Origin: Tubulanus polymorphus
Taxonomy: Eukaryota; Nemertea; Palaeonemertea; Tubulaniformes; Tubulanidae
Assembly: GCF_964204645.1 (NCBI RefSeq)
Contig: NC_134025.1
Span: 16,272,001 to 16,336,000 of the forward strand
Direction: 5' to 3'
Length of the DNA: 64,000 nucleotides
Shown: positions 1 through 11,402 of the stretch, piece after piece
How positions within the stretch are numbered: the first letter of the stretch is position 1
Layout of the letters: every line of letters begins with the position of its first letter
Position numbers and translations under genes: made by a program
Notes under the pieces: generated by a model
Databases searched by the model: none
Seen by the model: only the letters and a program-made list of their open reading frames with translations
What the model was told of the DNA's origin: nothing

Positions 1-153
1 AACGGCGGGCGGGAAAAATAAAAAAATTTTTCAATTTTTTTAAAAGTTCACGGATTTTCAGCACGGATGAAGGGAAAAAAAATTTTTTTTTAATGTTTCT
101 TTTTTTCCAAATTGACGGAAACGACAGTGCAGGATCCATGCTGCAAGCAATTA
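1..153 (-). pseudogene. Possible far half of an older hAT-type relic
   Basis: AT-rich sequence immediately left of the terminal repeat of the hAT element at 154. Read on the minus strand, and joined to the fragment at 4764-5047 as if the element were absent, it continues with a weak likeness to the hAT dimerisation segment (short stretch LQHGSCTV near 125-150). The 5-bp word AATTA occurs at 149-153 and again at 4764-4768, as a target duplication would. The coding likeness is weak; the rest is homopolymer A/T. Confidence 0.25.
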
Positions 154-330
154 CAGGGTTCCTGCACATAAAAATCAACCAAATTCCATGACTTTCCATG
201 ACCTTTTTAGTCAATTTTCCATGACTTTTCCTGACAAACAACCATAAAATTCCATGACTTTCCAGAAAATCGAGGAATTTCAACCCCAAAATTCCATGAA
301 TTTCCTGAAACTGGGAATTTAGATCGTTTT
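154..330. repeat. Terminal and subterminal repeats of the hAT-like element (left)
   Basis: TIR CAGGGTTCCTGC followed by repeated TTCCATGACTTTCCATGA-like words. The matching right-hand block lies at 4610-4763. These are the likely transposase-binding repeats; that role is inferred from hAT biology. Confidence 0.6.
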
Positions 331-1910
331 ACGACTTGAAATGTAAATTTACACTTACCAGACAAAATATTTACAACTATGTACAACACTACTAACAGTT
401 CTTAAGCTAGTTCATCTGATTTTAGTTGCTGTTCCAGCTGCTCAATCTTTTTTTGAGCTTCTGTTATTTCAGCATCCTTTCCTTTTGCTGATTTTCTGAG
501 TGCATTTGACTCTAGTCACAGTTTTTTTATTTCTCTACTGGTTTTAGCCTTTTCGCAGAGTTCATCAGCAGATTTTATCAGAGTAGCTTTACTTGATTCA
601 AGATGACGTTTCTTCTGCTTTACAACTGATATCTCATCTGTAACCAATTTCCGCTTCTCAGCAGAACTAGAAGTTTGGCTAGACTTCTTTAGGTCATCCA
701 GGTACTTGCGGTATTTTGTCCGTGCATTAGAAACATGTGAGAGGCATGCGACAGATATTTCAAACTTTTCTAATCCACCTATTTCACGTAGATGGTCCAC
801 AATTGACCGCTGAGCTACAAGTGTATTTTCTTTCATATTTGTAGTGAGGATTTCTTTGTTGAAAGAAAATCCCCTTTCAACTTGGCTTTGGCCATGAGAT
901 AGTATCAGTATCATTTTCACTATAGTGACCAGGAAGCTGTAGTTGTTCTGCTCAAAACGAGAAATTAAGAACTTGTCCAGACTTTCACTCTTAAGTGGAT
1001 CGTACTTGGAGAATAGATCTCTTTCAGCGGAATCATGTAATGCACTAACATTATCAATGAACTCGTTATATTCGACCTTTGCCCTGTCACATGCATCTTC
1101 GCTTGCACGCTTACATTCAATGATAACTTCTAAGACTAATTTGAAATTCATTTTGCAAGTTTCTGGCTTCTTAAGCATTGTTACTGGATTGAGCGAGCTC
1201 AAATGTCTTGCAAAGGAAAATGTTATTGGTGTTCTATTTTTGAGATGCTTCACCAGACTAACCAGAGTGGCGCGGCACTTCATTCTATAGTCCATAACAT
1301 CACGTTCACTAACTTTCTTTTCACTTAGGGCTTTCCTCTCAATCCCAGATGCTCTGAATCCAATGTCCACTGATTTATAATCACACAAATTGTCTGTTTT
1401 TTCTACATCCAAGGCTACCAATTTTCTGGCTGTATTTGCTGATTTCAACAATAATGGTTTGACGAACCTTTTCATCAGTTCTCTGATTAGCGCTTCAAGA
1501 TAATCACCCAGAAAAGGAACCATCGGGCGGTCCGATTGGAACATTTTCAAAAATGGTTCGATCAGCGAAACTACCGCCAAGATAAAATGCTAGCTTAGCA
1601 CGAATCAATGGATCTGCCACAGCCGCTTTCACAGACAGATATGAATTGGACTTAGGTTCTGCAGCTGGTGCTAGTGATGTAATGTATATTTGTCATATTT
1701 CCAGAGCTCTTGTGACGACTATCTTATTTTCAACCCATCGGTGAGCGCAGAATTTCAAGGGAAACACTTTCGACCCAGAAGCTACTGTGTAATCTGATCT
1801 ACGTGCAGGGCTATCTTTGAAAATCCAATAGAGTCCTTTCAACACATCACTGATCTCAAATTTTGAACTATTTTTGACACCGTTGTGGATAGTGTGCAGC
1901 CCACAACTGC

Positions 1911-3380
1911 CTATATCAAACAATAACATTCCACATTCATTTTTAACATCGGTTTGTATTAATCTGAAGAGTTTTTGATTGACGGTCGGTCCATCCATTG
2001 ACAGTTGGATGACTTTATTACATCCCAGTTCATGAAACACTTCAAGAATTGGAGGCTTGAGATCCTCCTCTGCTCTACCGTGACCAAGAAAATACGATGA
2101 CAAATAGCGGGTGACTATTTGATTTTCTTGCATGGCCCAAAATCGGACATGAATGTCTAACTGTTTTTTTTCCAATGCGCTGTTATGGGATTCATCAAAC
2201 TTGACAACAACATGTGTTGTCTCCTTCAGTTTCGCAGAGAGAATATTTTGTATGTATGGGCCAAGACCAAAGGTCGAGAGATATGCGATCTTGTTGTCAC
2301 CACACGAAAACTTTTTAGCAATCTCACTGTCATGAAACATTCGCTGGAATGTCTGGGTAATATTAGAGCAACTGTTAAAACTGTAATGAGATTCACTTGC
2401 TTTCAGAATCCATAATATTTCTGCTTCCAAATCATCCGTCTTTCCAACCAATTGATCAATAGTAGTAAAATTAGTGGATTCCTGAGATGCATTGTCACTA
2501 GTAGACATGGACGGATTTGGATTGGACAGGTCGAAAAAAGATGTAATGTTCATATTTTTCAGAGTTACGCCGATACGTTTTTTGTGTGCCTCCCCTTCCG
2601 CATGGGATGTGACTGCACCAGCTCTCATGTTACCAAGCTAAAATGCCTATATCAAACAATAACATTCCACATTCATTTTTAACATCGGTTTGTATTAATC
2701 TGAAGAGTTTTTGATTGACGGTCGGTCCATCCATTGACAGTTGGATGACTTTATTACATCCCAGTTCATGAAACACTTCAAGAATTGAAGGCTTGAGATC
2801 CTCCTCTGCTCTACCGTGACCAAGAAAATACGATGACAAATAGCGGGTGACTATTTGATTTTCTTGCATGGCCCAAAATCGGACATGAATGTCTAACTGT
2901 TTTTTTTTCCAATGCGCTGTTATGGGATTCATCAAACATGACAACAACATGTGTTGTCTCCTTCAGTTTCGCAGAGAGAATATTTTGTATGTATGGGCCA
3001 AGACCAAAGGTCGAGAGATATGCGATCTTGTTGTCACCACACGAAAACTTTTTAGCAATCTCACTGTCATGAAACATTTGCTGGAATGTCTGGGTTATAT
3101 TAGAGCAACTGTTAAAACTGTAATGAGATTCACTTGCTTTCAGAATCCATAATATTTCTGCTTCCAAAACATCCGTCTTTCCAACCAATTGATCAATAGT
3201 AGTAAAATTAGTGGATTCCTGAGATGCATTGTCACTAGTAGACATGGACGGTTTTGGATTGGACAGGTCGAAAAAAGATGTAATGTTCATATTTTTCAGA
3301 GTTACGCCGATACGTTTTTTGTGTGCCTCCCCTTCCGCATGGGATGTGACTGCACCAGCTCCCATGTTACCAAGCTAAAA
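1911..3380. repeat. 737-bp direct tandem duplication of transposase exon 2
   Basis: The sequence from 1911 to about 2643 is repeated almost letter for letter from 2646 to 3380. Differences are few: an extra T in the T-run at 2900 and scattered substitutions. Both copies keep the acceptor TTTTAG/CTTGG and the first ~230 codons of exon 2. The right copy is frameshifted by the extra T; the left copy is open to 1693. The junction shares the word TGCCTATATC. The high identity suggests a recent event within the element. Confidence 0.9.
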
Positions 3381-4227
3381 TGGAATAGTAACGTGTGGTT
3401 GCATGATAATTAGCCAACAGTGACTGGCTCACAGCCCATGTAAGCAGCATAATCAATATAGACCTAAACCGATAAGGCCTAAGCCATGATCGATGGCATT
3501 TTTTTTTTTTAATGAAAATGTTGTTCGTTACCGAAATAAAAAATATCAACTGACGATGCTGAACTAAACTCTTCAATAAATAGCGGTTTTTATTCTAAAT
3601 CTAATTGCTTTATTAATTCATAGCCCCTTATTACAGTTAATGATTCATAACGGTCTTATTATACTCGTAATTTAAAGCTTTTATTATCCTTGAATTAAAT
3701 TATAAGACGCACGCCAGAGCTCTCTGCGTGCGTCTCAGTAGTGTTACAATACAGCGCATGTATTAATAGCCATATATGTTCTCTATCGATCACTGCTACT
3801 ACAGCAGGGAAGTGTGTCTGTGTGTGAGACTATAGTATTACAAAAGCATTGAACGCGCGCCAACACAGGTGTTGAAAGACGAAACAATACTGACTGGAAT
3901 AAGATTCCGTCAGTATTGTTTCCTCTTTCAAAGATAAAATGAATATCTGATAGTGTTCCACTACTAATTGTGGGCCCACTATTGACTATTGAGTCAATTA
4001 TTTTATCAACTTTCAGAATTCTATTCAAGACCCTACTAAATATAGAGCGACCGTAACACCGTACACAATAGGCCACGTATGAAAATACGGTGAAACCGTA
4101 TGGGTTGGCAGCTCTGGATTGAGATAAGGGCAATTGATTCTGCAAAATACACGGGCTGAAATTAGGTGGGAAATTGGCAAATTATTATGCAACAACTCGT
4201 TAGTCTACGGAGCCGATGAATCGCTAC

Positions 4228-4338
4228 CTTAATCTCCTTCTTGCACACACTGCATCTGGCATGCTTATTGTCTGCCCCCCTTACAATCCATGAATACTCG
4301 TCAAGCCATAATTCGTTGAAATATGTTTGTCCAGACAT
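4228..4338 (-). CDS. Exon 1 of the hAT-like transposase (37 codons)
   Basis: Short open segment MSGQTYFNELWLDEYSW... ending CSVCKKEIK, followed directly by GTAGCG (donor). It supplies the C-x2-C half of a zinc finger whose histidines are in the exon starting at 3374 (or at 2637 in the duplicate). Phase 0 at the junction on both sides. The 853-bp intron also holds a foreign-looking terminus GGTTGGCAGCTCTG at 4103-4116. Confidence 0.6.
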
Positions 4339-4763
4339 TGTTCATCACTCACACAATGCACAATTCGAAGAAAATTATCGCGACGCATTCCGGCACACGT
4401 CCGCCATAATGATGTAAACAAACAGTATGTAAGCTGATTCACGATTGGCTCTAGATGATATCATCATCGATCATATAACCAATCATGTCACTCGTTGTAA
4501 ACTGCTGAACCAATATGGGTTTTTGAAGAATATGGAGAGAAGAACGAAATACGACATGTGAACGATTCAGAAATAAAAATTTTATTGATACAAAAAATTA
4601 CAATAATTGCATGGAAGCCTGAATTCCATGATTTTCCATGATGTTAAGAAATAAAAATTGAAATTCCCTGACCCAAACTGAAATTCCCTGATTTTCCATG
4701 ATTTTCCAGTCATGTTTTCAATTCCCTGATTTTCCCTGACTTTCACTGATCGCGGGAACCCTG

Positions 4764-5047
4764 AATTAAAAAAAAGGCCTTAGATTCGGATATGCCCCTG
4801 TCTCATACACATTGCACCACCATGTGTCCACGCTATCGCATTTTGGATCATACGGTATCTTAGAAACAGCCGGATAAGAGTGGAATTTTCTCACCTCTTT
4901 TTCATAACATTCAATTTCTTCTGGCCGAAGAATAGTTGTCAATACTTTCTTCGGGATTTGAAGTATGTATTTAAGCGCATTTGTACAGCCACGACAAGCA
5001 GAGTCTACACTAGAAAAATACAAGAGGGCCATATTCTCAAGAGGCAT
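4764..5047 (-). pseudogene. hAT C-terminal fragment (older relic)
   Basis: Open segment of 93 codons, MPLENMALLYFSS...DTWWCNVYETGAYPNLRPFF. The DTWW...YPNL pattern resembles the start of the hAT dimerisation region, where a D-x-W-W motif precedes a proline-leucine turn. It stops exactly at the right edge of the younger hAT element at 4763, so the younger element probably landed inside it, the remainder being at 1-153. No intact gene. Confidence 0.4.
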
Positions 5048-7101
5048 TCAACATACGCTGTAGAAATCATGTTCAAAAAACTTAACACGGAGGGAGTCGT
5101 CTTTCGAAAGTCCGTCTAACAGTCCCTCAGCTTTACTGCCAATAAACATCTCTGTCACGCATTTTGGCTTCATGACCTAGGGAGTCATGCAGACGAACCA
5201 GTTTCTGACCTGATGCTGCTTTACAGAGAATCTCTGGTTTAACAAAACAGGAGAGAAAGTCCCTAAGCCAGTTATCATGTCATATAAAACATGTATCATT
5301 GGCTTATTCATTTAATAACTTGATTCAACCAGAGAGAAATAAGTCAATTGCGGATGTACAGTACACCCACTTTACTTCCCCATTTTCCTGGTACCAAATT
5401 TTTAGTCTTAAGCGAAGCGATATTCTAAGGTATGCTAGGGGATTTCATTAGAATATGAAGCAATGGAACCAGAATTCAAGCCCGAGTTAAGCGAACTATT
5501 GATTCTGATATAATGTAAGAACTGATTTCCTTTGTGTACTCTTGCAGAATGTGTTATGTATTATTCTAAGCGGTTAAATAATATAGTTAGACAAACGTCC
5601 AATTATTGGATCTTTCTTGTTGACTCATCTAATTTTGTGAGTTTAGAGTTCCAGTCAATCCACAATGTGCATGTGCCTAGCCTTCATCTACACTAAAGCC
5701 AAGCCTGTGTATGGGAAAATGTGGTTGGACTCTTATAAGCCAGACAAATCATAGCATGCAATACATTGCAGAAGTAGTCTCCAGCAAGTTGAAAGAGAAA
5801 GTAAACCAGGTTTTGCCCTGTACCCTAACCGGGAACGAAAGACACTTCAAGACTCCTTCCTCCTTGTAGAAATACGGCACCCAATCGTAGCAATGCTAAG
5901 TACAGTATACTATGACAGTTGAACCTTTATTAACGAATTTCAATGACACCGAAAATAGAATCAAAATAATCATACGTTCCATGCTAGCACTTAATTTTGG
6001 TTATCAGGTTAAGCCTAACTGTACTTTCATTCAGCTACTACTTGTATGAGACTTGGCAATGACAAGTTGCAAGAAATCACCAAACATGAGAAAAAATATT
6101 GAGAATTAATATTACTGTAATTAAGAATTTATTCAAATGAAGTGATAACTTCATTGTTAGATCGTACCGGTATATGCACATAAAACAATAACAACAATTT
6201 ATAACATGATGCACAGACTAATGAAATGTTAAGAAATGAAGAAAAATATTATTTATTCAATTTTCCATTGATAAACCGTAAATAAAATAAAGAGTCTTTC
6301 CATGCTAACTGTGACCGGATGGCACAGTCTCCAGAACGCTAGTCTTTGCGCGGTGTGGTGCCACGTCACAGTTGGATGACCTATATATCCCCTTACTGTC
6401 TAAATGGCAATGTATAAAGCTTATACGGCTTGTATGTATGCCTGGTAGTCCTGGCAACCACAGGGACTTGTTTTTGTTCGAGTTCGCTGGCGGGTGTATG
6501 AATAAAATCTATCTAGGTCACGAAAGTCATTATCGGTGAATTGAGGTCGTTGTGTAAACAAAGTAGAGCAAAATTGAAAGCTTTATAAATAGACACAGCG
6601 GCTGGTATACGGGGTCTATACATGACGCAGTGGATATAATGGAGATATATAGAGAGAATATGCAGCTGCAGTTAGGGGTAGGGGTACCTGAATGACCCGA
6701 AAGTAGGTCAAATTTTTTTTTTGACATTTTGGGGGCCCCTAACGACCCCAGAATAGCTAGATCATCAGAAACAAGCTGAATCATCATATTTTAGTGTAGG
6801 GAAGCGTATTAGACCGTCTAGAAGTTTGAGAACCCAATATTTTTTGAAAAAATTGTTTTTTCGAAATAAAGTTCGCAAAATCTCAGGATCTGGTTTTCAG
6901 GAAAGTCGCATGGAAAGATTTTAGTGAACCCAAGTCTATTAAAGCTGAGCCGCCAACTCATAGTTTTCTCTCATCCTACTCATATCCATGTTTCATCCTA
7001 TTTTCTCAGATCACATCCTATTTTTGGTTTCCAAAAATCAAGAAAACATAAACCGGAAAATCAATATTGAAATCTTTATTTCTGTAATTCACGACAACAT
7101 T
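5048..7101. other. No gene seen; AT-rich intergenic DNA
   Basis: Read on both strands. Only short open frames with no recognisable motif. A G/C-run of about eight bases near 6730 and A/T runs occur; no terminal repeats or tRNA-like boxes were found. Confidence 0.5.
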
Positions 7102-7659
7102 TTAAAAAATAAAAGAAGCAAAATTAGAACAGGCACATGCATACTTCTCGGCGCAAGGATGCCCCTTAAACATTCGGCGGAATAGGTCACCAGCATGATC
7201 GGAAGCCATGAGAGCAATATTATGTTCAACTAAGAAGTATGTGAACAATACGTCTGTACGAATCACTGACAAATCATCATCTTCTTTCTGGCTAGGACGC
7301 AAGAAGTGGGAAATTTTCCTAAACTTAGCTTTATCTTTGTGGCCAGTAGTACCAAAGTGCTTTACAAGGTCACTACTCCCACCATGGGATACTGATACAT
7401 CAATCCCGCAAATGTTACAATAAGCAAAATACCGAGACGATTTTGACCTTGTGATGCAAGGGAATTTCTGCGTATAGACATTTAAGAACATTTGTTTACG
7501 TATCTCCGGTCCGGTTCCACTACGTTTCGTTTTTTTTGCCGAAGATCCTTCGTTACCAGCATCAGCTGCCGCCGCATGATCGGCACGCTCCTCTCCGTCA
7601 TTTGATCGGACATATTGTTCACTTTTATTGTTAAAATTACAAAGAACGAGCCGGCACAC
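7102..7659 (-). pseudogene. hAT-type transposase N-terminus with BED-like zinc finger
   Basis: About 185 codons. A basic, alanine-rich leader (SSAKKTKRSG) precedes a finger: YCNIC near residue 80, then KHFGTTGHKDK about 22 residues later, fitting C-x2-C...H-x5-H. After it comes a stretch VLFTYFLVEHNIALMASDHAG and FRRMF, the usual start of the hAT catalytic domain after the finger. The reading frame degenerates after CAEKYACACSN and no catalytic core follows, so the element is truncated on its 3' side near 7102. The likely element end is the terminus at 7995-8008. Neighbouring sequence offers no second half. Confidence 0.55.
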
Positions 7660-7839
7660 GCCGCGAACAGGAAGCCGCCATCTTTGATACCGTCAATCGA
7701 CAGACGTCCTAAGTAGCGAACACAACCGTCGCAATACTGCGGCGTGAAATCAAAAGTCTAAGAAACGATAGAAAATACGTAATATTTATTTACTTTAACA
7801 ACATATCTTGAAATATTATCGTACTAAAACACAATTCAT

Positions 7840-8008
7840 CGTATTATCGTATGCATTAAACGACCGGGTCGTATTAGTTTGCCGTACAGCGTATCATTGT
7901 ACAGTTACTAGCTCCCGGTCGTATTGATTTGTTGTTCAGCGTATCGTTGTACGTTCAACGCACCAATCATACGAAAATACGACGATATCGTACTGGTTGG
8001 CAGCCCTG
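7840..8008 (-). repeat. Terminal region of the truncated hAT-like relic
   Basis: Ends with GGTTGGCAGCCCTG (7995-8008), i.e. the terminus CAGGGCTGCCAACC read inward. Inside it are several CGTATTNNTCGTA words around 7850-7985. A near-identical terminus, GGTTGGCAGCTCTG with an adjacent CGTATTTTCATACG-like block, lies at 4060-4116 inside the hAT intron, so this family occurs at least twice here. Confidence 0.5.
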
Positions 8009-8089
8009 TTAAAGCTATGTGGGGAGCATTTGAAAGTATAAATAATAAACGCACGTTGATATCTGTGTCCATTCTTTCAGGTGATTGTT

Positions 8090-8434
8090 TTAATCAGAAA
8101 AATCTGGATCGCTTTTCAAACAAAAATACTTTGTATTCAATTTAAACTGCCAAACATCATCTTTGCTGCATAAAATATACTCTGATGAATCAGGAGACGT
8201 TGAAATATACTGCGTGTAATTACCTCTGTTAACATAAACTCTGTTGCCATCGCAGGGAAGATCAGCGAAATCAATGTTAGCTTAAGAAACAACAAAGGCA
8301 CCATTTTCTTGACATCTGTACGGTATTTTGGTACACAAAGGAATGTCGATGGTTTCCTCAATGAGTCTTCTGCAGATTGTAGTAAATAAACAATCATCCT
8401 CATTAAATGGAATCTGAGGGTCGCCATGAAGTAT
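8090..8434 (-). pseudogene. Possible orphan exon, cysteine-containing, one in-frame stop
   Basis: Minus-strand frame of 115 codons that begins right after an acceptor-like AAATATTTCAG (AG at 8436-8435) and stays open except for one TAA after GAFVVS. It reads ILHGDPQIPFNEDDC..., then CTKIPYRCQENG, then DLPCDGNRVYVNRGN and YILCSKDDVWQFKL. Evenly spaced cysteines and lack of low complexity suggest real coding ancestry, perhaps an extracellular module. A donor-like AGAG/GTAATT lies within it. I do not recognise the family. Confidence 0.3.
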
Positions 8435-8947
8435 CTGAAATATTTGAATAAGAAAGTAATTAGTGATGAGTTGCAGTGGTTTGTGATTCCTTTAAGCTTT
8501 CATATTCTCTCCAAGAAGAAACATCCAGATTTTGATGGAAACGAACTACAAACATGTTAATCTAGAATAATCTTATACCGGATTTAACATTAATCTTTTT
8601 AATTTTTAATCTCTTTAATCTTTTGCCGGTTGAAGCTTTCATGCATTATGTCAATGCGAACGGCCTGCAAAACGCGAAATATTCAGCGGAATAAATGTGT
8701 ATGAGTGTTTAAACCTGTAGGCCTTGTCTGGAACTAAGACAATTAAACTAACATGAGCAAAAAACGTAAATAATTGATCAAAAACACATCTAACAATCCA
8801 TCATCCGCAATCGATCAAAAGTCGAACATGACGACGACCTTAAGGCATATCTCTGTAACCGAAGGTAGAGACTAAACCACGGTTCAGGACTCGGCAGCGG
8901 ACACCGGCCCGGAAAATATTTCAAAACGTGTATTGTCGGTACCTAGC
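8435..8947. other. No gene seen
   Basis: No open frame with recognisable content, and no repeat or terminal structure noticed. Confidence 0.45.
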
Positions 8948-9056
8948 ACGATTTCAGCGTTTTTCGGGAATTCCCTGAAATTTCGGCGTTTTTCGGAAAT
9001 TCCCTGAAATTTCAGCTTTTTTATTTCAGTGTTTCAGCGTTTCAGCATTTTCAGCA
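8948..9056. repeat. Subterminal-type short repeats (TTTCAGCGTTTTTCGG...)
   Basis: Words like GGGAATTCCCTGAAATTTC and TTTCAGCGTTT are repeated three to four times. The style matches subterminal repeats of hAT-type ends, for example the TTTCCCTGA words at 4680-4740, but no matching terminus was found. Confidence 0.4.
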
Positions 9057-10594
9057 AAGTTATGGAACCGTGCATTATGAGCATGAAGACAACTGTCGCC
9101 ATCAATATCAATTAAATGTGGAGCCATGTTGCTGCAAAAAAGAAAAAAATCCACTCACCTTCACATGGTGCAGCAAAAAATAATTATTAGGCCCAGACCT
9201 TTAGGCCTCCTATAAGCTTATATTACAGAAAAAATAATAGCAAAAAGATTTACAAACCTGGGAGAACGTAATTAGACGAAATATCTTTGACGTTTTTCCA
9301 ATGTTTATTCGACGCGACGTAGTCGGTCAGTGCAGGTTTTCCCCTGGTATCATACTTTAATACAGCATCACAAGCCGTGCAATACGCTTTCCCAGAGCTT
9401 GAATTTTTCTTATGTTTTTAACAAGAAACTCTCCACCAAATACAGCCTGCAGCCAGGCCTACTTCCAGCCATTCGCGAGTGATTTTTCGGATTCAAGTCT
9501 GTCACCTGTGCCGGCACGGCGAATGAGAATGTCACCTCGCATTTAACTACTAGCGTATTGTTATCTTAATTTACCAATCGAAGCCAGAAGGCATGCTTGG
9601 CACGCTTATTCTTCAAGCGCTCTCATTCATGAGACGATCGATATCATTGGCTGACAACCATGAGCTGTTTCGAATAGACACAGCTTGGACCGCGGAATTT
9701 AAGGGTGAAGCACGTTGTTCGCCTTCATTATCTGTGAGGGGATATAGGTTCATAGATATTCCATCAACCACCCCCCCCCCCCCCCACATGTTTTCTCATC
9801 GGATTTGGACGAATTGCAAAACTGACATTTTTCCTATGATTAAGAGGAGAAACGCAGAAACGCGGAAATCTCACATGTATGTGTATTTCATACCTATTTT
9901 TCTTGCTTATTGCACGCTTTGGACAATCATGTATAGTGTACGTGTACTTCATTTCATATTCTTGTGTAGCAGGTTTTTTGTAGGATCACCTGTCAAGTCT
10001 AGAGAATCCAAGATTTTTGGGTGATATTATGTGTTATTACGCATTAGAAAAATATTAATGTAAAAATAAATGGTTTCCAAGTCGCCAGACAGCTCATCTA
10101 GTCAAAAAAATACCATTAATGGTATTGGTTTTGCACTGAAATTATTTAACCATGTTGTCTTCATTATGACTGTTCCCAGTCAGTACAAAAGGAGAGGGCA
10201 CAGTATTTTCAGCACATCATTTTATCATGTCATTCTCAAGTCATTTCTCTAGTAGAAAATAAAACCTCATCTCTCATTTTGACTACATCCGTTTTGCACC
10301 AAATTTTGCTTGTATTTTGCCAATATTTCTTTTTACCACTAGGACGCAGTGAAACTAGGTTTTACTGGAAACTAGTGGAAGTGCTAATCAAAGGGAAGAA
10401 CTAAGGCTCAGATCTGAACAGAATATGCTTTTTATTACAAAGTAATTCAGTTCAGCAATTCAACAAAATATAACAAGAAACAAAATTGTTAAAATGAACT
10501 TTCCTAAATTTACATGAGTGTATATTTAATCAGCATCAACATTAAAGATTGGTATTCTAGATTTATAGGCAAAACAAATGAAAAATAGAGACAA
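9057..10594. other. No gene seen; contains a C14-15 run
   Basis: A homopolymer C run at about 9771-9785 is followed by ATGTTTTCTCATCGGATTTGGACGAATTG-type sequence and AAACGCGGAAATCTCA. This resembles the right part of the MITE at 21813-22549, which also has a C run followed by a TTGGACAATTTGG segment. It may be a diverged relative. The rest has no recognisable content. Confidence 0.4.
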
Positions 10595-11402
10595 GAGCCC
10601 CAAGGGGCACAATGGCCAGCCTGTCAGATTTGCTTTTTATAAATGATGTAATCTGTGGGTTATATTTATCAATATACATTCCCTGCTCAATATCATTTAC
10701 ATAGTAAAATCATGTGTTAACACAGACAGCAGGAACGAATGTAATATAGAAATACTAAGTTATTGTATTGTTCAACGCCCCCTGGTGGCCATAAAAAAAA
10801 CCAATGAGTTTGAAACTCACCTCGATCATAGAACATGTCATGAGCTACAACTTTCCAATTGATTATAGTAGCAAAATATGCTTAAGTATCAATTATGATG
10901 TGGAAAAACTTTTTTTCCACCTACGAATGAGTACTGATGACCCCAAGATGGCTGCCAAGTGCGTCATAATTGCCTGGTCAAAAATACCCTCTCGGATATA
11001 AAAGATCCCTTTCCAAAGAATACCCATTACAAATTGCAATGAAACATGGCGCACCATTAGAAAGCTACAGTACTCAGAATTCAGGCCAAAATTGACATTT
11101 TTGGGAACAAAAAAGGTCACAGTACGGCCATCTTGAGTCCGATCGACTCAATTTTTCTCATGCCGATGGGCCCTCGGGGGATACAAATATATTCGAATGA
11201 TCAAGGTTATTGATAAAAGTGTCTTCAAAATTTCCCTCGAAAACTTCAAAAATGTGTAAAAAGTGCTGATTTTGGCGAACAACAATGGCTGCCAGTCGGC
11301 CATCTTGAATCTGACAGGGCCAGATTTTGGCCTGAAGATGTGTCTAGGGTAGATACACGTATAAAACAAATATCAAGACATTACCTTGAAGTGTCTTCAA
11401 AA
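10595..11402 (+). repeat. R-family interspersed repeat, copy 1
   Basis: Contains one core unit with CGCCCCCTGGTGG (10776-10788), then the long non-tandem tail shared with the other copies: landmarks CACCTACGAATGAGTACTGA (10918), GATGGCTGCCAAG, GGCCATCTTGAGTCCGATCG (11126), GATGTGTCTAGGGTAGATAC (11337). The left part starts with AAGAGCCCCAAGGGGCACAA. No protein is encoded. Confidence 0.75.

Larger units (their letters stand above)
402..4338 (-). pseudogene. hAT-like transposase with BED/C2H2 finger, two exons, broken
   Basis: Exon 1 (4228-4338) begins MSGQTYFNELWL and holds the first finger cysteines (CSVC). A GT donor follows at 4227-4226. Exon 2 starts after an AG at 3376-3375 with LGNMGAGAVTSHAEG, supplying the two finger histidines (SH...EAH). 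The body continues to about 1693 and resumes in another frame from 1580 to a stop at 402-404, ending in a lysine/glutamate-rich coiled coil. The C-terminal part contains QSQVERGFSFN, which fits the hAT dimerisation domain. Lesions: a stop near 1693 with a small deletion, a frameshift near 1580, a TGA just after 516, and the duplication of exon 2. The start is the only ATG placing an aromatic-rich leader before the finger. The family assignment (hAT, zinc finger 862-like group) is by recognition, not search. Confidence 0.7.
154..4763 (-). mobile_element. hAT-like DNA transposon, defective, ~4.6 kb
   Basis: The ends are inverted repeats: CAGGGTTCCTGC at 154-165 and GCGGGAACCCTG at 4752-4763, 11 of 12 matching. 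Both ends carry many short copies of TTCCATGA/TTTCCCTGA (about 180-330 and 4610-4750), the subterminal repeats typical of hAT ends. Possible target duplication AATTA (5 bp) rather than the usual 8 bp, so family placement rests mainly on the protein. It encodes one split transposase on the minus strand and contains a 737-bp tandem duplication. Stops and small indels in the coding region mean it is not expected to move by itself. Confidence 0.75.

Noticed and set aside
943-1290. Plus-strand open frame of 115 codons
   Set aside because: It is the reverse of the transposase coding region and has no motif.
154-4763. Assigning the first element to piggyBac or Kolobok because of TTA-rich flanks
   Set aside because: Flanks do not give TTAA duplications and the protein has hAT-type finger and dimerisation features.
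9593-10024. 143-codon open frame with a poly-Pro stretch
   Set aside because: The prolines come from a C homopolymer and the surrounding sequence resembles MITE end sequence.
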